A stretch of 64,000 bases of DNA, taken from assembly GCA_965246835.1 (NCBI GenBank), contig CBDFFQ010000001.1, positions 2,604,001 through 2,668,000 of the forward strand, given 5' to 3'. This DNA comes from JANPPS01 sp965246835. Its GTDB lineage: Bacteria; Pseudomonadota; Alphaproteobacteria; Acetobacterales; Acetobacteraceae. Positions 42,753 to 51,277 of this stretch are shown here, piece by piece (within the stretch, counting starts at the first letter, position 1; every line of letters starts with the position of its first letter). The translations under genes and the position numbers were made by a program. The notes beneath the pieces were generated by a model. The model saw only the letters and a list, made by a program, of their open reading frames with translations, was not told the origin of the DNA and did no database searches.

Positions 42753-43172
42753 CTACTGCACGCGCGCGATCTGGCCGCGGATCTCCCCGCCCGGGTTCGC
42801 CGCGGTATGAACGTTGACATAGGTCTGTCCCGCAATCAGCGCGTCTTCCTGCGCAGGCGTCAATGTAGCGCTGCCCTTGATCGGAGTCGCCGCCGTTGCG
42901 AACGGCACCGCGACCGGACCGTTGGCGCCCATGGCCGCCGGGCCATGGATATGCGCGGCCGTCGCGGGTCCAGACAGGCCGGCGTATTCGACGGTGTAGT
43001 TCAGCGCCCGCGTGTCCGGATACAGCGTGGCCGTCATCGTCCCGGTCCCGCGGGAAGCGGTCGCCGGCACCTCCTGGGCGCCGCTCAGCGCGCTTTGGAA
43101 CACCATCGGCTGGGCGCACGCCGAAAGCAGGAGCGCCGAAGCGCCAGCCAAGATCAAAGTGGAACGTGACAT
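42753..43172 (-). CDS. CHRD-domain lipoprotein
   Basis: 139 residues. A lipoprotein signal ends in LLLSACAQ (lipobox with Cys at residue 19). The CHRD domain follows: FQSALSGAQEVPATASRGTGTMTATLYPDTRALNYTVEY, THIHGPA-like AAHIHGPAAMGANG and the end YVNVHTAANPGGEIRGQI. CHRD domains occur in secreted or envelope proteins across bacteria and in chordin; function unclear. ATG 43172 gives the proper signal peptide. Confidence 0.88.
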   Translation of the reverse strand: MSRSTLILAGASALLLSACAQPMVFQSALSGAQEVPATASRGTGTMTATLYPDTRALNYTVEYAGLSGPATAAHIHGPAAMGANGPVAVPFATAATPIKGSATLTPAQEDALIAGQTYVNVHTAANPGGEIRGQIARVQ

Positions 43173-43252
43173 TGCATTTCCCCAAACAGTTTCTGTCTGC
43201 CGCCGCATCATGGCGGAGGACAACGCCGCCGTCTCCCCATCCGTTGCAGGCA

Positions 43253-43855
43253 CTACATCGGCGGCGTGAGCCCATCCTTGCCCACGTTCACGCGGGCGGC
43301 GCTGAGCGTGCCGTCCGCGGCCCGTTGCGCGCCGATGAACACGTGGGCGCCCGGCGTGAGCATGGCCGGGGTGCCGGGCTCGAACGTCACGATGGGCGCG
43401 CCGGGCGGCACCGTCACGCGCAGCTTCTCACCCTTCGCCACCACCGTCAGCTCACGGCCGTCGGCGCCCGAGACCTCGCTTTCGATCGTGGCGTTGGTCA
43501 TCGTGCTCTCGGGCATCAGGTCCCACGGGTAGTGACCTTCGCCGGAGCCGCGCAGGGCTTCGGGGAAGATCAGCACCTCCACGGCGCGAAGCCGGTCCTT
43601 GGGGCCGGTCGCGGCGGTGCCGATAAACGTGCCCGGCTTGGCGTCCGCGAGCGTCGCGGGGATCACGGCGGCCACGCTGTAGTTGGGAGCGAGCTGGACG
43701 CGCACGGCATCGCCGTCGCGGCTCAGCACAACGAGGGTGCTGCCCTCCAGAGCCTGCACCGTGCCGCGGATGCGCTGCGGCGTCGCCGGAGCTTGGGCCA
43801 GGGCAGGCAGCGCGAGCACGGCGCCAAGCAGGGCAAGCACGGGAAGACGGGGCAT
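43253..43855 (-). CDS. Exported protein, DUF5666-like beta-rich
   Basis: 200 residues with a signal peptide (LPVLALLGAVLALPALAQA). The mature part is beta-rich: RIRGTVQALEGSTLVVLSRDGDAVRVQLAPN, then metal-free-looking GAHVFIGAQRAADGTLSAARVNVGKDG at the end. It resembles small periplasmic DUF5666/OB-like proteins without strong identity, and function is unknown. ATG 43855 fits the signal peptide. It lies 58 bases downstream of livF on the same strand, but a role in transport is not evident. Confidence 0.65.
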   Translation of the reverse strand: MPRLPVLALLGAVLALPALAQAPATPQRIRGTVQALEGSTLVVLSRDGDAVRVQLAPNYSVAAVIPATLADAKPGTFIGTAATGPKDRLRAVEVLIFPEALRGSGEGHYPWDLMPESTMTNATIESEVSGADGRELTVVAKGEKLRVTVPPGAPIVTFEPGTPAMLTPGAHVFIGAQRAADGTLSAARVNVGKDGLTPPM

Positions 43856-43913
43856 CGGCAATCCTTTGATGTTGAGTGCAATGTGTAGCGGCATCGCCGG
43901 GCTGCCAAGGTAT

Positions 43914-44609
43914 TCACACGGCAAGGTGTGCCGCACGCGCCTCGGGATCGGCCATGAGCGCGTCGATCGTGCCGGACCAGGCGACCCGGCCGCGCTCGAT
44001 CACCACCGCGCGGTCCGCAATCTCCCGCGCGAAATGCAGGTTCTGTTCGGCCAGCACGATCGTGATGCCCTCGTGGCGGAGCGCGCGGATCGCGGCGGCC
44101 ATCTGCTGCACGATGACGGGGGCCAGACCCTCGCTCGGCTCGTCCAGCAGGACCAGGCTCGGATTGCCCATCAAGGTGCGGGCGATGGCCAGCATCTGCT
44201 GCTCGCCGCCGCTCATCCGGTTGCCGGGGCGGTGCGGCATGGCGCCGAGATTGGGGAATAGCTCGAACAGGCGCCCGGGCGTCCAGGCCCGGCCGGTGCG
44301 GGCGGGATGGCGGCCGACCTCGAGGTTCTCCAGCACCGTCAGGTCCGCGAACACCCGGCGATCCTCCGGCACGTAGCCAAGCCCGGCGCGGGCGATGCGG
44401 TGCGTCTCCCACCCGGCGATGTTCTGGTCCTGGAAGCGCACCTGGCCCTGCCGGCGCACCAGGCCCATCACCGCCTTGAACAGCGTGCTCTTACCGGCGC
44501 CGTTGCGGCCCAGCACGACCAGGACCTCGCCGGCCGCCACGTCGAGCGACAAGCCATGCAGGATCTGCGCGCGGCCGTAAAAAGCGTCGAGATCGCGGAC
44601 CGTGAGCAT
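43914..44609 (-). CDS. livF: Branched-chain-type ABC transporter ATPase, LivF
   Basis: 231 residues. Walker A GRNGAGKST, Q-loop, LivF-specific AGLGYVPEDRRVFADLTVLENL, signature MSGGEQQMLAIARTL, Walker B LVLLDEPSEGLAP and ILAEQ-type H-loop (VLAEQNLHF). It powers the LivHM-like permease with LivG. Its start overlaps the livG stop by one base. Last gene of the long minus-strand cluster. Confidence 0.93.
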   Translation of the reverse strand: MLTVRDLDAFYGRAQILHGLSLDVAAGEVLVVLGRNGAGKSTLFKAVMGLVRRQGQVRFQDQNIAGWETHRIARAGLGYVPEDRRVFADLTVLENLEVGRHPARTGRAWTPGRLFELFPNLGAMPHRPGNRMSGGEQQMLAIARTLMGNPSLVLLDEPSEGLAPVIVQQMAAAIRALRHEGITIVLAEQNLHFAREIADRAVVIERGRVAWSGTIDALMADPEARAAHLAV

Positions 44610-45346
44610 CAGGCGCCCAGATACACGGCGCGGACCGCCGGGTCGGCGCGGATGGCGGCGGGTGGTCCCTCGGCGATCAGGCGCCCGTGATCCAGCACCA
44701 GCACGCGGTCCGACACGCCGAATACCACGTCCATGTCATGCTCGGTGAACAGCACCGCGAGGCCGCGCTCGGTCGCGAGGCGCCGGGTCAGGGCCATGAG
44801 GGCGGTGCGCTCCGGACCGGCCATGCCCGCCGTGGGCTCGTCCATCAGCAGCAGGCGGGGGCCGTGGGCGAGGGCCATCGCGAGCTCCAGCCGCTTCAGG
44901 TCGCCATAGGCCAGCACGCCCGCCCCCCGGTCCGCCTGGTCCGCCAGGCCCACCTGGTCGAGCGCGGCGCGGGCGGCCTTGGCATGGAGATGGCGCGCGG
45001 CGGTCCAGGGACGGTAGGCCTGCCGAGCATGGGAGGTGAGCGCCGTCTGCACGTTCTCCTGCACCGTCATGGACGCGAAGGTCGCGGTCACCTGGAAGGT
45101 GCGGCCCACGCCCAGGCGCCAGATCGCCCGCGGCTGCCGGCCCGTGATGTCGGCGCCATGCAGCCGCACCGTGCCGGCATCCGGGCGGAGCTGGCCGCCG
45201 ACCATGTTGAAACAGGTGCTCTTGCCGGCGCCGTTCGGGCCGATCAGCGCCAGCATCTCGCCAGCCGCCACCGCGAACGACACGCCCCGCACGGCCTGCA
45301 CGCCGCCGAACGACTTCGCGAGGTCCCGCACCGCCAGCACCGTCAT
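44609..45346 (-). CDS. livG: Branched-chain-type ABC transporter ATPase, LivG
   Basis: 245 residues. Begins LAVRDLAKSFGGVQAVRGVSFAV; Walker A GPNGAGKST with NMVGGQLRPDAG, IWRLGVGRTFQVTATFASMTVQENV, a degenerate signature (VLAYGDLKRLELAMALA, with AYGD in place of SGG), Walker B LLLMDEPTAGM, and an HDMDVVF H-loop, all typical of LivG. ATG 45346 overlaps the livHM stop by four bases. Confidence 0.92.
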   Translation of the reverse strand: MTVLAVRDLAKSFGGVQAVRGVSFAVAAGEMLALIGPNGAGKSTCFNMVGGQLRPDAGTVRLHGADITGRQPRAIWRLGVGRTFQVTATFASMTVQENVQTALTSHARQAYRPWTAARHLHAKAARAALDQVGLADQADRGAGVLAYGDLKRLELAMALAHGPRLLLMDEPTAGMAGPERTALMALTRRLATERGLAVLFTEHDMDVVFGVSDRVLVLDHGRLIAEGPPAAIRADPAVRAVYLGA

Positions 45347-47115
45347 GCCCGCTCCCACCAGCGCCGGGCGGTGCCGGCGATGCCGTCCGGGAACAGCAGG
45401 ACCAGCGCCACGATCACCGCACCCAACACGGCGCGCCAGAGATCGGTCGCGCGCAGCAGCGCGTCATACAGGCCAACGTAGGCGAGGGCGCCCACGATCG
45501 GCCCCGTCACGGTCTGCACCCCGCCCAGCAGCACCATCAGCAGCGCATCCACCGATTTCGGGATGCTGACATAGGTCGGGAACACGCTGCCCTTGGCAAA
45601 CGCATAGACCCCGCCCGACAACCCCGCCGCGCCGCCGGCCACGGTGAACGCCACCAGGCGCAGGCGCTGCGTATCGAGCCCGATCGCCTCCGCCCGCAAT
45701 GCGCTGTCCCGGCTCGCGCGGATCGCATAGCCCAGCGGCGCGTAGATGACCCGGCGCAGCAGCAGCACTCCGCCCAAGCACAATGCCAGCGTCAGCCAGT
45801 AGAACGCGGCCGGGCTCCGCAGGGCATCGGGCGGCCAGACGCCGAGGATGCCGTTATCGCCGCCCGTCCAGCCCACGGACTGAAACGCCACGGCCCAGAC
45901 GATCTGCGCGAAGGCGAGCGTCAGCATCGCGAGATACACGCCCGAGAGTCGCACCACGAACGCGCCGAACACCACGGCCACCGCCCCGGCCGCGATCGGC
46001 GCCAGCACCAGGCCGGCGGCAATCGGAGCGGCAAAGTCCCGCGTCGCAACGGCTGCGGCATAGGCGCCGATGCCGAACCAGGCCGCGTGGCCGAAGCTGG
46101 GCATGCCGCCGGGCCCCATCATGAAATGCAGGCTGGCGGCAAACAGCATGAGCGCCAGCATCTCGGTCGCGACCGCCAACGCATAGGGTCCTGCGATCAG
46201 CGGCAGCAGGACAGCTCCGGCCAGGGCCGCGGCGCCGAGCCAGCGCAATGCCGGCGGCGCCGGCCGGACCACCGGCAGCGCGTCCGGCGCGGCGCGGCTA
46301 TCGGCCTGCACCCGGCCCAGCAGACCGTTGGGCCGGATCGCCAGCACGGCGGCCATGACGGCGAACACCAGCACCAGCGTGACCTTCGGCAGCAACGCCA
46401 CCCCGAACGCCTGCAGCAACGCGATCAGCAACGCGGCGACGTAGGCGCCGGGCAAGCTGCCGAGGCCGCCCACCACCACCACAACGAATGCGTCGGTGAT
46501 GACCGCGAGATCGATGCCGGGATTGGCGGAAGCTGAAGGCAAGGTGAGCGCCCCGCCCAGCCCGGCCAACCCGGCGCCCAGCGCGAACACCGAGGTGAAC
46601 AGCCAGCGCTGGTTCACGCCGAGGGCGGCCACCATCTCACGGTCCAGCGTCGCGGCGCGCACCAGCGTGCCCCAGCGCGTGCGGGTGAACAGCAGCCACA
46701 CCAGGCCCAGGATGGCCGGGCCAACCCCGATCAGGATCAGGTCATAGACCGGGAAGCGATCATCCCCGATTGCGATGGTGCTGCGCAGCCAGGGCGCACG
46801 CGGGAGGGCGAGGTCGTTCGGACCCCAGAGCTTCAGCACCGCATCCTGCACGATGAGCACGACGCCGAAGGTGGCGAGGAGCTGGAACAGCTCGGGTGCC
46901 CGATAGATGCGGCGGAGCAGCGTCATCTCCAGCAGCACGCCGATCGCGCCGACCGCCAACGCCGTGAGTGCCAGGCCCGCGATGAACCAGCCGGGCTCCC
47001 GCGGCAACCGGGTGAGGATGGACCAGCCGATATAGGCGCCAAGCATGGTCAGGCTGCCGTGGGAAAAGTTCACCACGCGCGTCACACCGAAGATGACGGT
47101 CAGCCCGGCGGCCAC
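45343..47115 (-). CDS. livHM: Fused LivH-LivM permease
   Basis: 590 residues from GTG 47115, combining two permeases. The first half is LivH (TVIFGVTRVVNFSHGSLTMLGAY, then GLGGALTLPSASANPGIDLAVITDAFVVVVVGGLGSLPGA). The second half, from about residue 290, is LivM (GPGGMPSFGHAAWFGIGAYAAA, GVYLAMLTLAFAQI, LGYAIRASRDS). The frame is open upstream and encodes the expected LivH first helix (IPTLLTGLSGASSLFLV) before the GTG, but contains no ATG, GTG or TTG there; a CTG occurs at about 47160. So the true start is unclear and may have been altered by the hairpin repeat at 47196-47222. It forms the channel of the importer with LivG/F/K. Confidence 0.87.
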   Translation of the reverse strand: MAAGLTVIFGVTRVVNFSHGSLTMLGAYIGWSILTRLPREPGWFIAGLALTALAVGAIGVLLEMTLLRRIYRAPELFQLLATFGVVLIVQDAVLKLWGPNDLALPRAPWLRSTIAIGDDRFPVYDLILIGVGPAILGLVWLLFTRTRWGTLVRAATLDREMVAALGVNQRWLFTSVFALGAGLAGLGGALTLPSASANPGIDLAVITDAFVVVVVGGLGSLPGAYVAALLIALLQAFGVALLPKVTLVLVFAVMAAVLAIRPNGLLGRVQADSRAAPDALPVVRPAPPALRWLGAAALAGAVLLPLIAGPYALAVATEMLALMLFAASLHFMMGPGGMPSFGHAAWFGIGAYAAAVATRDFAAPIAAGLVLAPIAAGAVAVVFGAFVVRLSGVYLAMLTLAFAQIVWAVAFQSVGWTGGDNGILGVWPPDALRSPAAFYWLTLALCLGGVLLLRRVIYAPLGYAIRASRDSALRAEAIGLDTQRLRLVAFTVAGGAAGLSGGVYAFAKGSVFPTYVSIPKSVDALLMVLLGGVQTVTGPIVGALAYVGLYDALLRATDLWRAVLGAVIVALVLLFPDGIAGTARRWWERA

Positions 47116-47195
47116 CAGGAACAGGGAGGACGCGCCGGAGAGTCCGGTGAGGAGGGTGGGGATCAGGGTGCTTGCTGGACAGCAATGGACGACCG

Positions 47196-47222
47196 CCCCC
47201 TCTCTCCCGAGGGGAGAGGGGG
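47196..47222. repeat. REP-like hairpin between livK and livHM
   Basis: CCCCCTCTCTCCC followed by GAGGGGAGAGGGGG forms a near-perfect GC hairpin with the same CCCTCTCCC/GGGAGAGGG arms as the repeats at 17969, 49640-49755 and 51838-51947. It fills part of the only sizeable gap (118 bases) in the cluster and may stabilise or attenuate the message. Confidence 0.75.
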
Positions 47223-47233
47223 AAGCAAGTGCC

Positions 47234-48436
47234 TCACCCGGCCGGCCTCAGCTTTTTGACCTCCGCATCGCCCGGCAGAGCATTGGCGCCATCCACATAC
47301 CGCCAATTGGTCATCGTCCCACGCCCGTCCTTCAGCGCCAGCGTCCCGACGAAGGCGCCCATCGTCGCCTGCTGGTCCTGCTCGCGATACATCGCGCGCC
47401 CGAACGGCGTATCGAAACTGGCGCCGCGGAAGCCATCGATCATCTTCTCGGTCTCGGTGCTGCCGGCGCGCAGGATGCCGGCCGCGATCGATTGCAACAG
47501 CGCATAGCCCACCACCGAGCCGCATTTCGGTGCCTCCTTGAACCGGTCCTTATAGGCCTGGGCGAAGGCGCGATGGGCCGGCGTGTCCAGCGTGTCCCCG
47601 GGGTAGCCGGTCACGATCCATCCGGCCGGCGTCTCGTCCGCGAGGGGGTCCAGGTATTCCGGCTCCCCGGTCAGCATGGACACCACGCTGCGCCCCTCGA
47701 ACAGGCCGCGCGTGTTGCCCTGGCGCACGAAGTTGGTGAGGTCGGCGCCGAAGGTCACGTTGAAGATCGCCTCCGGCTTCTCCGCCAGCAGCGCCTGGAT
47801 CGTCGCCCCGGCGTCGATGCGGCCCAGCGCCGGCCATTGCTCCGCCACGAACGTCACATCCGGCCGTTTGGCCTGCAGCAGCTGCTTGAACCATTTCACC
47901 GCGGACTGGCCGTACTCGTAGTTGGGCGCCACCGTCACCCACCGCTTGGCCGGCAGCTTGGCCGCATCTTCCACCAGCATCGCCGCCTGCATGTAGGTGC
48001 TGGGACGCAGGCGGAAGGCGTAGCGGTGGCCCTTCTCCCAAACCAGCGCGTCCGACAGCGGCTCGCCCCCCACGAACAGGCGCTTGTTCTGCAAAGCGAA
48101 ATCGCTGACGGCCAGGCCCACATTGCTGAGGAAGGTGCCGGCCAGCAGGTCCACCTTCTGGTCGGACAGCAGCTCGCCTGCGATGCGGACGGCGTCTTGC
48201 GGGCGCCCGGCGTCATCCCGGCTGATAACCTCGATCTTGCGGCCCAGCACGCCGCCCTGCGCATTGAGCTGCTCGACGGCGAGCTGCCAGCCCTGGCGGT
48301 ATGGCAGCGTGAAGGCGGGCTGCGCGGTGTAGCTGTTGATCTCGCCGATCCGGATCGGCTCGCTGGACTGCGCGCGGAGCACGCCGGGCAAGGCGAGGCC
48401 GCTCAGGGCCGTGAGAGCCGTGCGTCTGGTGATCAT
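47234..48436 (-). CDS. Periplasmic substrate-binding protein of the Liv-type importer
   Basis: 400 residues, family Peripla_BP_6. A twin-arginine-like signal (MITRRTALTALSGLALPGVLRAQ) precedes IRIGEINSYTAQPAF, AVEQLNAQGGVLGRKIEVISRDDAGRPQDAVR and LLAGTFLSNVGLAVSDFA, the ligand-site region. The ligand is not predictable; placement beside a molybdenum hydroxylase suggests the same compound those enzymes use rather than leucine. ATG 48436 overlaps the upstream stop by four bases. Confidence 0.88.
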   Translation of the reverse strand: MITRRTALTALSGLALPGVLRAQSSEPIRIGEINSYTAQPAFTLPYRQGWQLAVEQLNAQGGVLGRKIEVISRDDAGRPQDAVRIAGELLSDQKVDLLAGTFLSNVGLAVSDFALQNKRLFVGGEPLSDALVWEKGHRYAFRLRPSTYMQAAMLVEDAAKLPAKRWVTVAPNYEYGQSAVKWFKQLLQAKRPDVTFVAEQWPALGRIDAGATIQALLAEKPEAIFNVTFGADLTNFVRQGNTRGLFEGRSVVSMLTGEPEYLDPLADETPAGWIVTGYPGDTLDTPAHRAFAQAYKDRFKEAPKCGSVVGYALLQSIAAGILRAGSTETEKMIDGFRGASFDTPFGRAMYREQDQQATMGAFVGTLALKDGRGTMTNWRYVDGANALPGDAEVKKLRPAG

Positions 48437-48999
48437 CGCAAACCGTCCTGTCCTATGATGTCGTGCACGTCGAGCCCGCCGATGCGCGGCAACGGCCGGC
48501 CGCTATCGGTCACCACGATGATGACCACGATCTCGTCCCGCCGGGGAGCGTCCGGCACGCGGACCTCCATTGCATCGAAATGAGATCGAACGAAGGCAGC
48601 GTCCTTATGGCCGAGCGGCACGTCGATCGCGGCGCCCATGCCGCCGCGCTTCTTGGCGCTGGGCACGAGCGCGGCGCCCCCGCCCACGGCGACGCGTAGG
48701 GGGGCGCCCATCTTGGGATGCAGCAGGGCAGCGGCGTGTTCGAGCTCGCCATCCTCGCCCACGATCGCGGCCTTGCCGTAGGACTGCGCCGGGGCGCCGA
48801 GGGCAGCCATGGCGCGGGCGCCCAGCAACGCGCCGAGCCGCTCGCCCTCCTCGATCAGAGCGGTGAGATCGGCCCCATGGTGCCCGGCAAATGGATTGGC
48901 GATCACCGCGATGGCCGCGACCTTGCGGCAAGGCGGCACGATCGGCTGCCCGGCTTCCTGATGGGTTTCCTCGATGAAAGTAAGAAGCTTGCGGATCAT
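48433..48999 (-). CDS. AA_synth-family (DUF1185) protein
   Basis: 188 residues. Conserved blocks AAIAVIANPFAGHHGADLTALIEEGERLGALLG, SYGKAAIVGEDGELEHAAALLHPKMGAPLR and IDVPLGHKDAAFVRSHFDAMEVRVPDAPRRDEIVV identify the family named amino acid synthesis, whose real reaction is not established. It often lies beside UPF0280 and 6-hydroxynicotinate-reductase-like genes, as here (recollection). Overlaps both neighbours by four bases. Confidence 0.85.
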   Translation of the reverse strand: MIRKLLTFIEETHQEAGQPIVPPCRKVAAIAVIANPFAGHHGADLTALIEEGERLGALLGARAMAALGAPAQSYGKAAIVGEDGELEHAAALLHPKMGAPLRVAVGGGAALVPSAKKRGGMGAAIDVPLGHKDAAFVRSHFDAMEVRVPDAPRRDEIVVIIVVTDSGRPLPRIGGLDVHDIIGQDGLR

Positions 49000-49901
49000 G
49001 CGTGGACCGGAATGACGGAAACGATCCGGCCCTGCAAGGCCAGGACGGCGCCCTGAATCACGTTTCGGTCGATCAGGTTTCGTGCCGTTGCCTGGCCCTT
49101 GCCGAGAGCCTGGTCGATCTCGCTGGCCGTCAGGGCGCCAACCGTCCAGGTGACGAGACGGGGACCGAGGTCGCTATCGGGGTCGATCGTGTCGGCGGGG
49201 CGGCGGTGGATGGCGGGGTGGCCCGGCAGGTCCACGGCATTGGCAACGACGGTGGCCGCCGCATCGGCCTCGGCCGCGGTCCGGGCCAGGATGGTCACGC
49301 TGTCGGCGATGCCGCGGGAAAAGCTGCGCCCACCCTGGCCCCGGCAAGCCCGGCCGGAGGTGGCGATCCCGCGGGAGGGGTTCTCTGGGGTGAGGACGAA
49401 GCGGCCGTCCAGGGTCGGGGTTTCGACATTCGTGACCAGGGCGCAGGCGAGGGACATGCCGGGCGCCAAGTGGAAGGCGATGTCGCCGCCATTGTTGACG
49501 AAGGCTTTCGTCAAACGCCGGCCCCTCGTCATGTGGTGGAGGACACGGTCCGCGACGGCGCCAGCCACGGCGGCCATGGGCGTGATCCAGGTGGCGGCGT
49601 GGGGGAGGCAGGCCGCGATCATGGCGCGGGCGATCACTTCCCCCTCTCCCCTCGGGAGAGGGTTGGGGTGAGGGGGACAGTGCGCCGGTCGCCCCGGGTT
49701 GAGGATCGCTTCTGTGACCCCCCTCACCCCAACCCTCTCCCGGAGGGAGAGGGGGCTGGACAGTGCTCTTCGCCTCGCACACAGCCCCGGCAGGATGGCC
49801 GGGAACGCCGCCTCCGCCTGCGCATACGCCGCCGCCACCTCCTCCGGTTCGCCCCAGGCGCGGCACACCAGGTCGATCGGGCCATGTTGCAGGTGGATCA
49901 T
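48996..49901 (-). CDS. UPF0280/ApbE-like protein with in-frame REPIN insertion
   Basis: 301 residues. The family core is in the second half: TWITPMAAVAGAVADRVLHHM, LTKAFVNNGGDIAFHLAPG and ATSGRACRGQGGRSFSRGIADSVTILA, resembling ApbE-type FAD transferases (UPF0280). Residues about 52-92 (SPLSLRERVGVRG... PHPNPLPRGEGEV) are not family sequence; they are the translation of a palindromic repeat at 49640-49755 that keeps the frame open. Whether the protein tolerates it is unknown. A role in flavin attachment to a cluster enzyme is an inference. Confidence 0.8.
   Translation of the reverse strand: MIHLQHGPIDLVCRAWGEPEEVAAAYAQAEAAFPAILPGLCARRRALSSPLSLRERVGVRGVTEAILNPGRPAHCPPHPNPLPRGEGEVIARAMIAACLPHAATWITPMAAVAGAVADRVLHHMTRGRRLTKAFVNNGGDIAFHLAPGMSLACALVTNVETPTLDGRFVLTPENPSRGIATSGRACRGQGGRSFSRGIADSVTILARTAAEADAAATVVANAVDLPGHPAIHRRPADTIDPDSDLGPRLVTWTVGALTASEIDQALGKGQATARNLIDRNVIQGAVLALQGRIVSVIPVHA
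49640..49755. repeat. REPIN-like inverted repeat pair inside the UPF0280 gene
   Basis: Two inverted units face each other. The left has CCCCTCTCCCCTCGGGAGAG then GGTTGGGGTGAGGGGG; the right is the near mirror image, CCCCCTCACCCCAACC then CTCTCCCGGAGGGAGAGGGGG. A roughly 40-base middle segment lies between (about 49678-49718). Each arm can form its own hairpin and the whole can form a cruciform. The organisation, including a middle ending TGTGACCCC, is shared with 51838-51947. Confidence 0.85.
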
Positions 49902-51277
49902 GCCGCGATCACGTGCGCCGTCCGGACCACGTCCTCCAACGGCCGGATGCGGTCCATATACCCGCCCAGTGACGCATAATCGGCGAGCGGCAACGTGAAC
50001 TCGATCGGGCCGACCAGGGCCGGGGTCGGCACGCTGCCGAAGGCGCCGGCGGGGAGGGTGGTGACGTCCACCATGTAGGTGATGCCGCCGCCGGGCCAGA
50101 GATAGACGGGCGCGCCGCCGGCCGTGACGCGGGTGAGGCGGGCCTGGATGCTGCGGGTCAGCAGCACCGGATTCTCGGTGGCGCCGGCGCGCAAGGAGCC
50201 GCCGGCCCCGGCCATGAACAGCACGCTGCACAAGGCGGGCTCGCAATTCTCGGCGATGCGGGCGACCGCGGCCTCGATGGCTTCAGGCATCGCTTCCGGC
50301 CGGGGAGTCAGTGCGCCGTCCAGCACGAACCAGGCCGCGTGCTCGCCGGTGGTGGACACCATCAGCAGGCGCAGGCCGGGCCAGGCGCACTTGGGGTCGA
50401 TGCCCTCGATAATGTCGAGCGGGTCCTGCACGTCGGTGCCGCCCCAGCCCTGGCCGGGGTTCGCGACCTGGAAATACCGGCCCGGCGTGCTGCGCCGCCC
50501 GCGCACGCGGATGCCTGCCGGGCGCATGTCCAGGAACTTCCCGGCCTGGTGCTCCGTCAGCACGCCGGTGATGTGGTCGTCCACCACGATCACCTCGTCT
50601 GCGATCTCCCGCCATTGCGGCCCGAAGATGCCGATCGTGGCACTGCCGCAACCCACGCGCATGCGATGCTCGGTCACGCCGTCGATCACCGGCGGCTGCC
50701 CGGCCTGGATGGTAAGCGTGGCGCCGCCATCGATGGTGAGCTCGGCCGCGCCGCGATTGGCGAGGGTCAGCATCGTCGCGCAGGTCACCACCCCCTCCCG
50801 CTTGGTGCCGCCCGTGAGGTGGCGGACGCCGCCCAGGCTCAGCATCTGGCTGCCATACTCGGCCGTGGTGACATGGCCGATCGGCTCGCCATCCGCCCGC
50901 ACCGCCGCACCCTCCGGCCCCAGATGGCGATCGGTGTCGATTTTGACCTTGAGGCCGCAATAGCTGAACACGCCCTCGGTCACGACCGTCACCATGTCGA
51001 TCCCGTCGATCACGGAGCCCACGATGAACGGGGCGGGCTTGTAGTCCGGATAGGTGGTGCCGGCGCCGATCGCCGTCACGGTCAGCGCGCCGGCCTGGAT
51101 CGGATTGCCGTCCCACTCTCCAACGGGAATCCGAGCCGGGTCGTGGGCCAGCACGATATGCGGGTCCATGCGGGTGAGCACGCCATCGATGTTGCCATAG
51201 CGGTCGCAGGCGCCGGTAAGGCCGGGCCGGATGCGGCACAGTACTGGGCAAGCGTCGCAGGTGACGAGTTCAGCCAT
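49898..51277 (-). CDS. 6-hydroxynicotinate-reductase-like iron-sulfur protein
   Basis: 459 residues. The N-terminus has four Cys (C7-x2-C10-x3-C14-x9-C24 in VTCDACPVLCRIRPGLTGACD), suited to a [4Fe-4S] cluster. Further blocks: TTYPDYKPAPFIVGS, MVTVVTEGVFSYCGLKVKIDTDRHLG and RVGCGSATIGIFGPQW. This matches proteins annotated as 6-hydroxynicotinate reductase, which in Eubacterium barkeri reduces 6-hydroxynicotinate with ferredoxin. In aerobic proteobacteria the true substrate is not known. It overlaps the Mo-subunit gene by eight bases and the UPF0280 gene by four, so it belongs to the operon. Confidence 0.72.
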   Translation of the reverse strand: MAELVTCDACPVLCRIRPGLTGACDRYGNIDGVLTRMDPHIVLAHDPARIPVGEWDGNPIQAGALTVTAIGAGTTYPDYKPAPFIVGSVIDGIDMVTVVTEGVFSYCGLKVKIDTDRHLGPEGAAVRADGEPIGHVTTAEYGSQMLSLGGVRHLTGGTKREGVVTCATMLTLANRGAAELTIDGGATLTIQAGQPPVIDGVTEHRMRVGCGSATIGIFGPQWREIADEVIVVDDHITGVLTEHQAGKFLDMRPAGIRVRGRRSTPGRYFQVANPGQGWGGTDVQDPLDIIEGIDPKCAWPGLRLLMVSTTGEHAAWFVLDGALTPRPEAMPEAIEAAVARIAENCEPALCSVLFMAGAGGSLRAGATENPVLLTRSIQARLTRVTAGGAPVYLWPGGGITYMVDVTTLPAGAFGSVPTPALVGPIEFTLPLADYASLGGYMDRIRPLEDVVRTAHVIAA

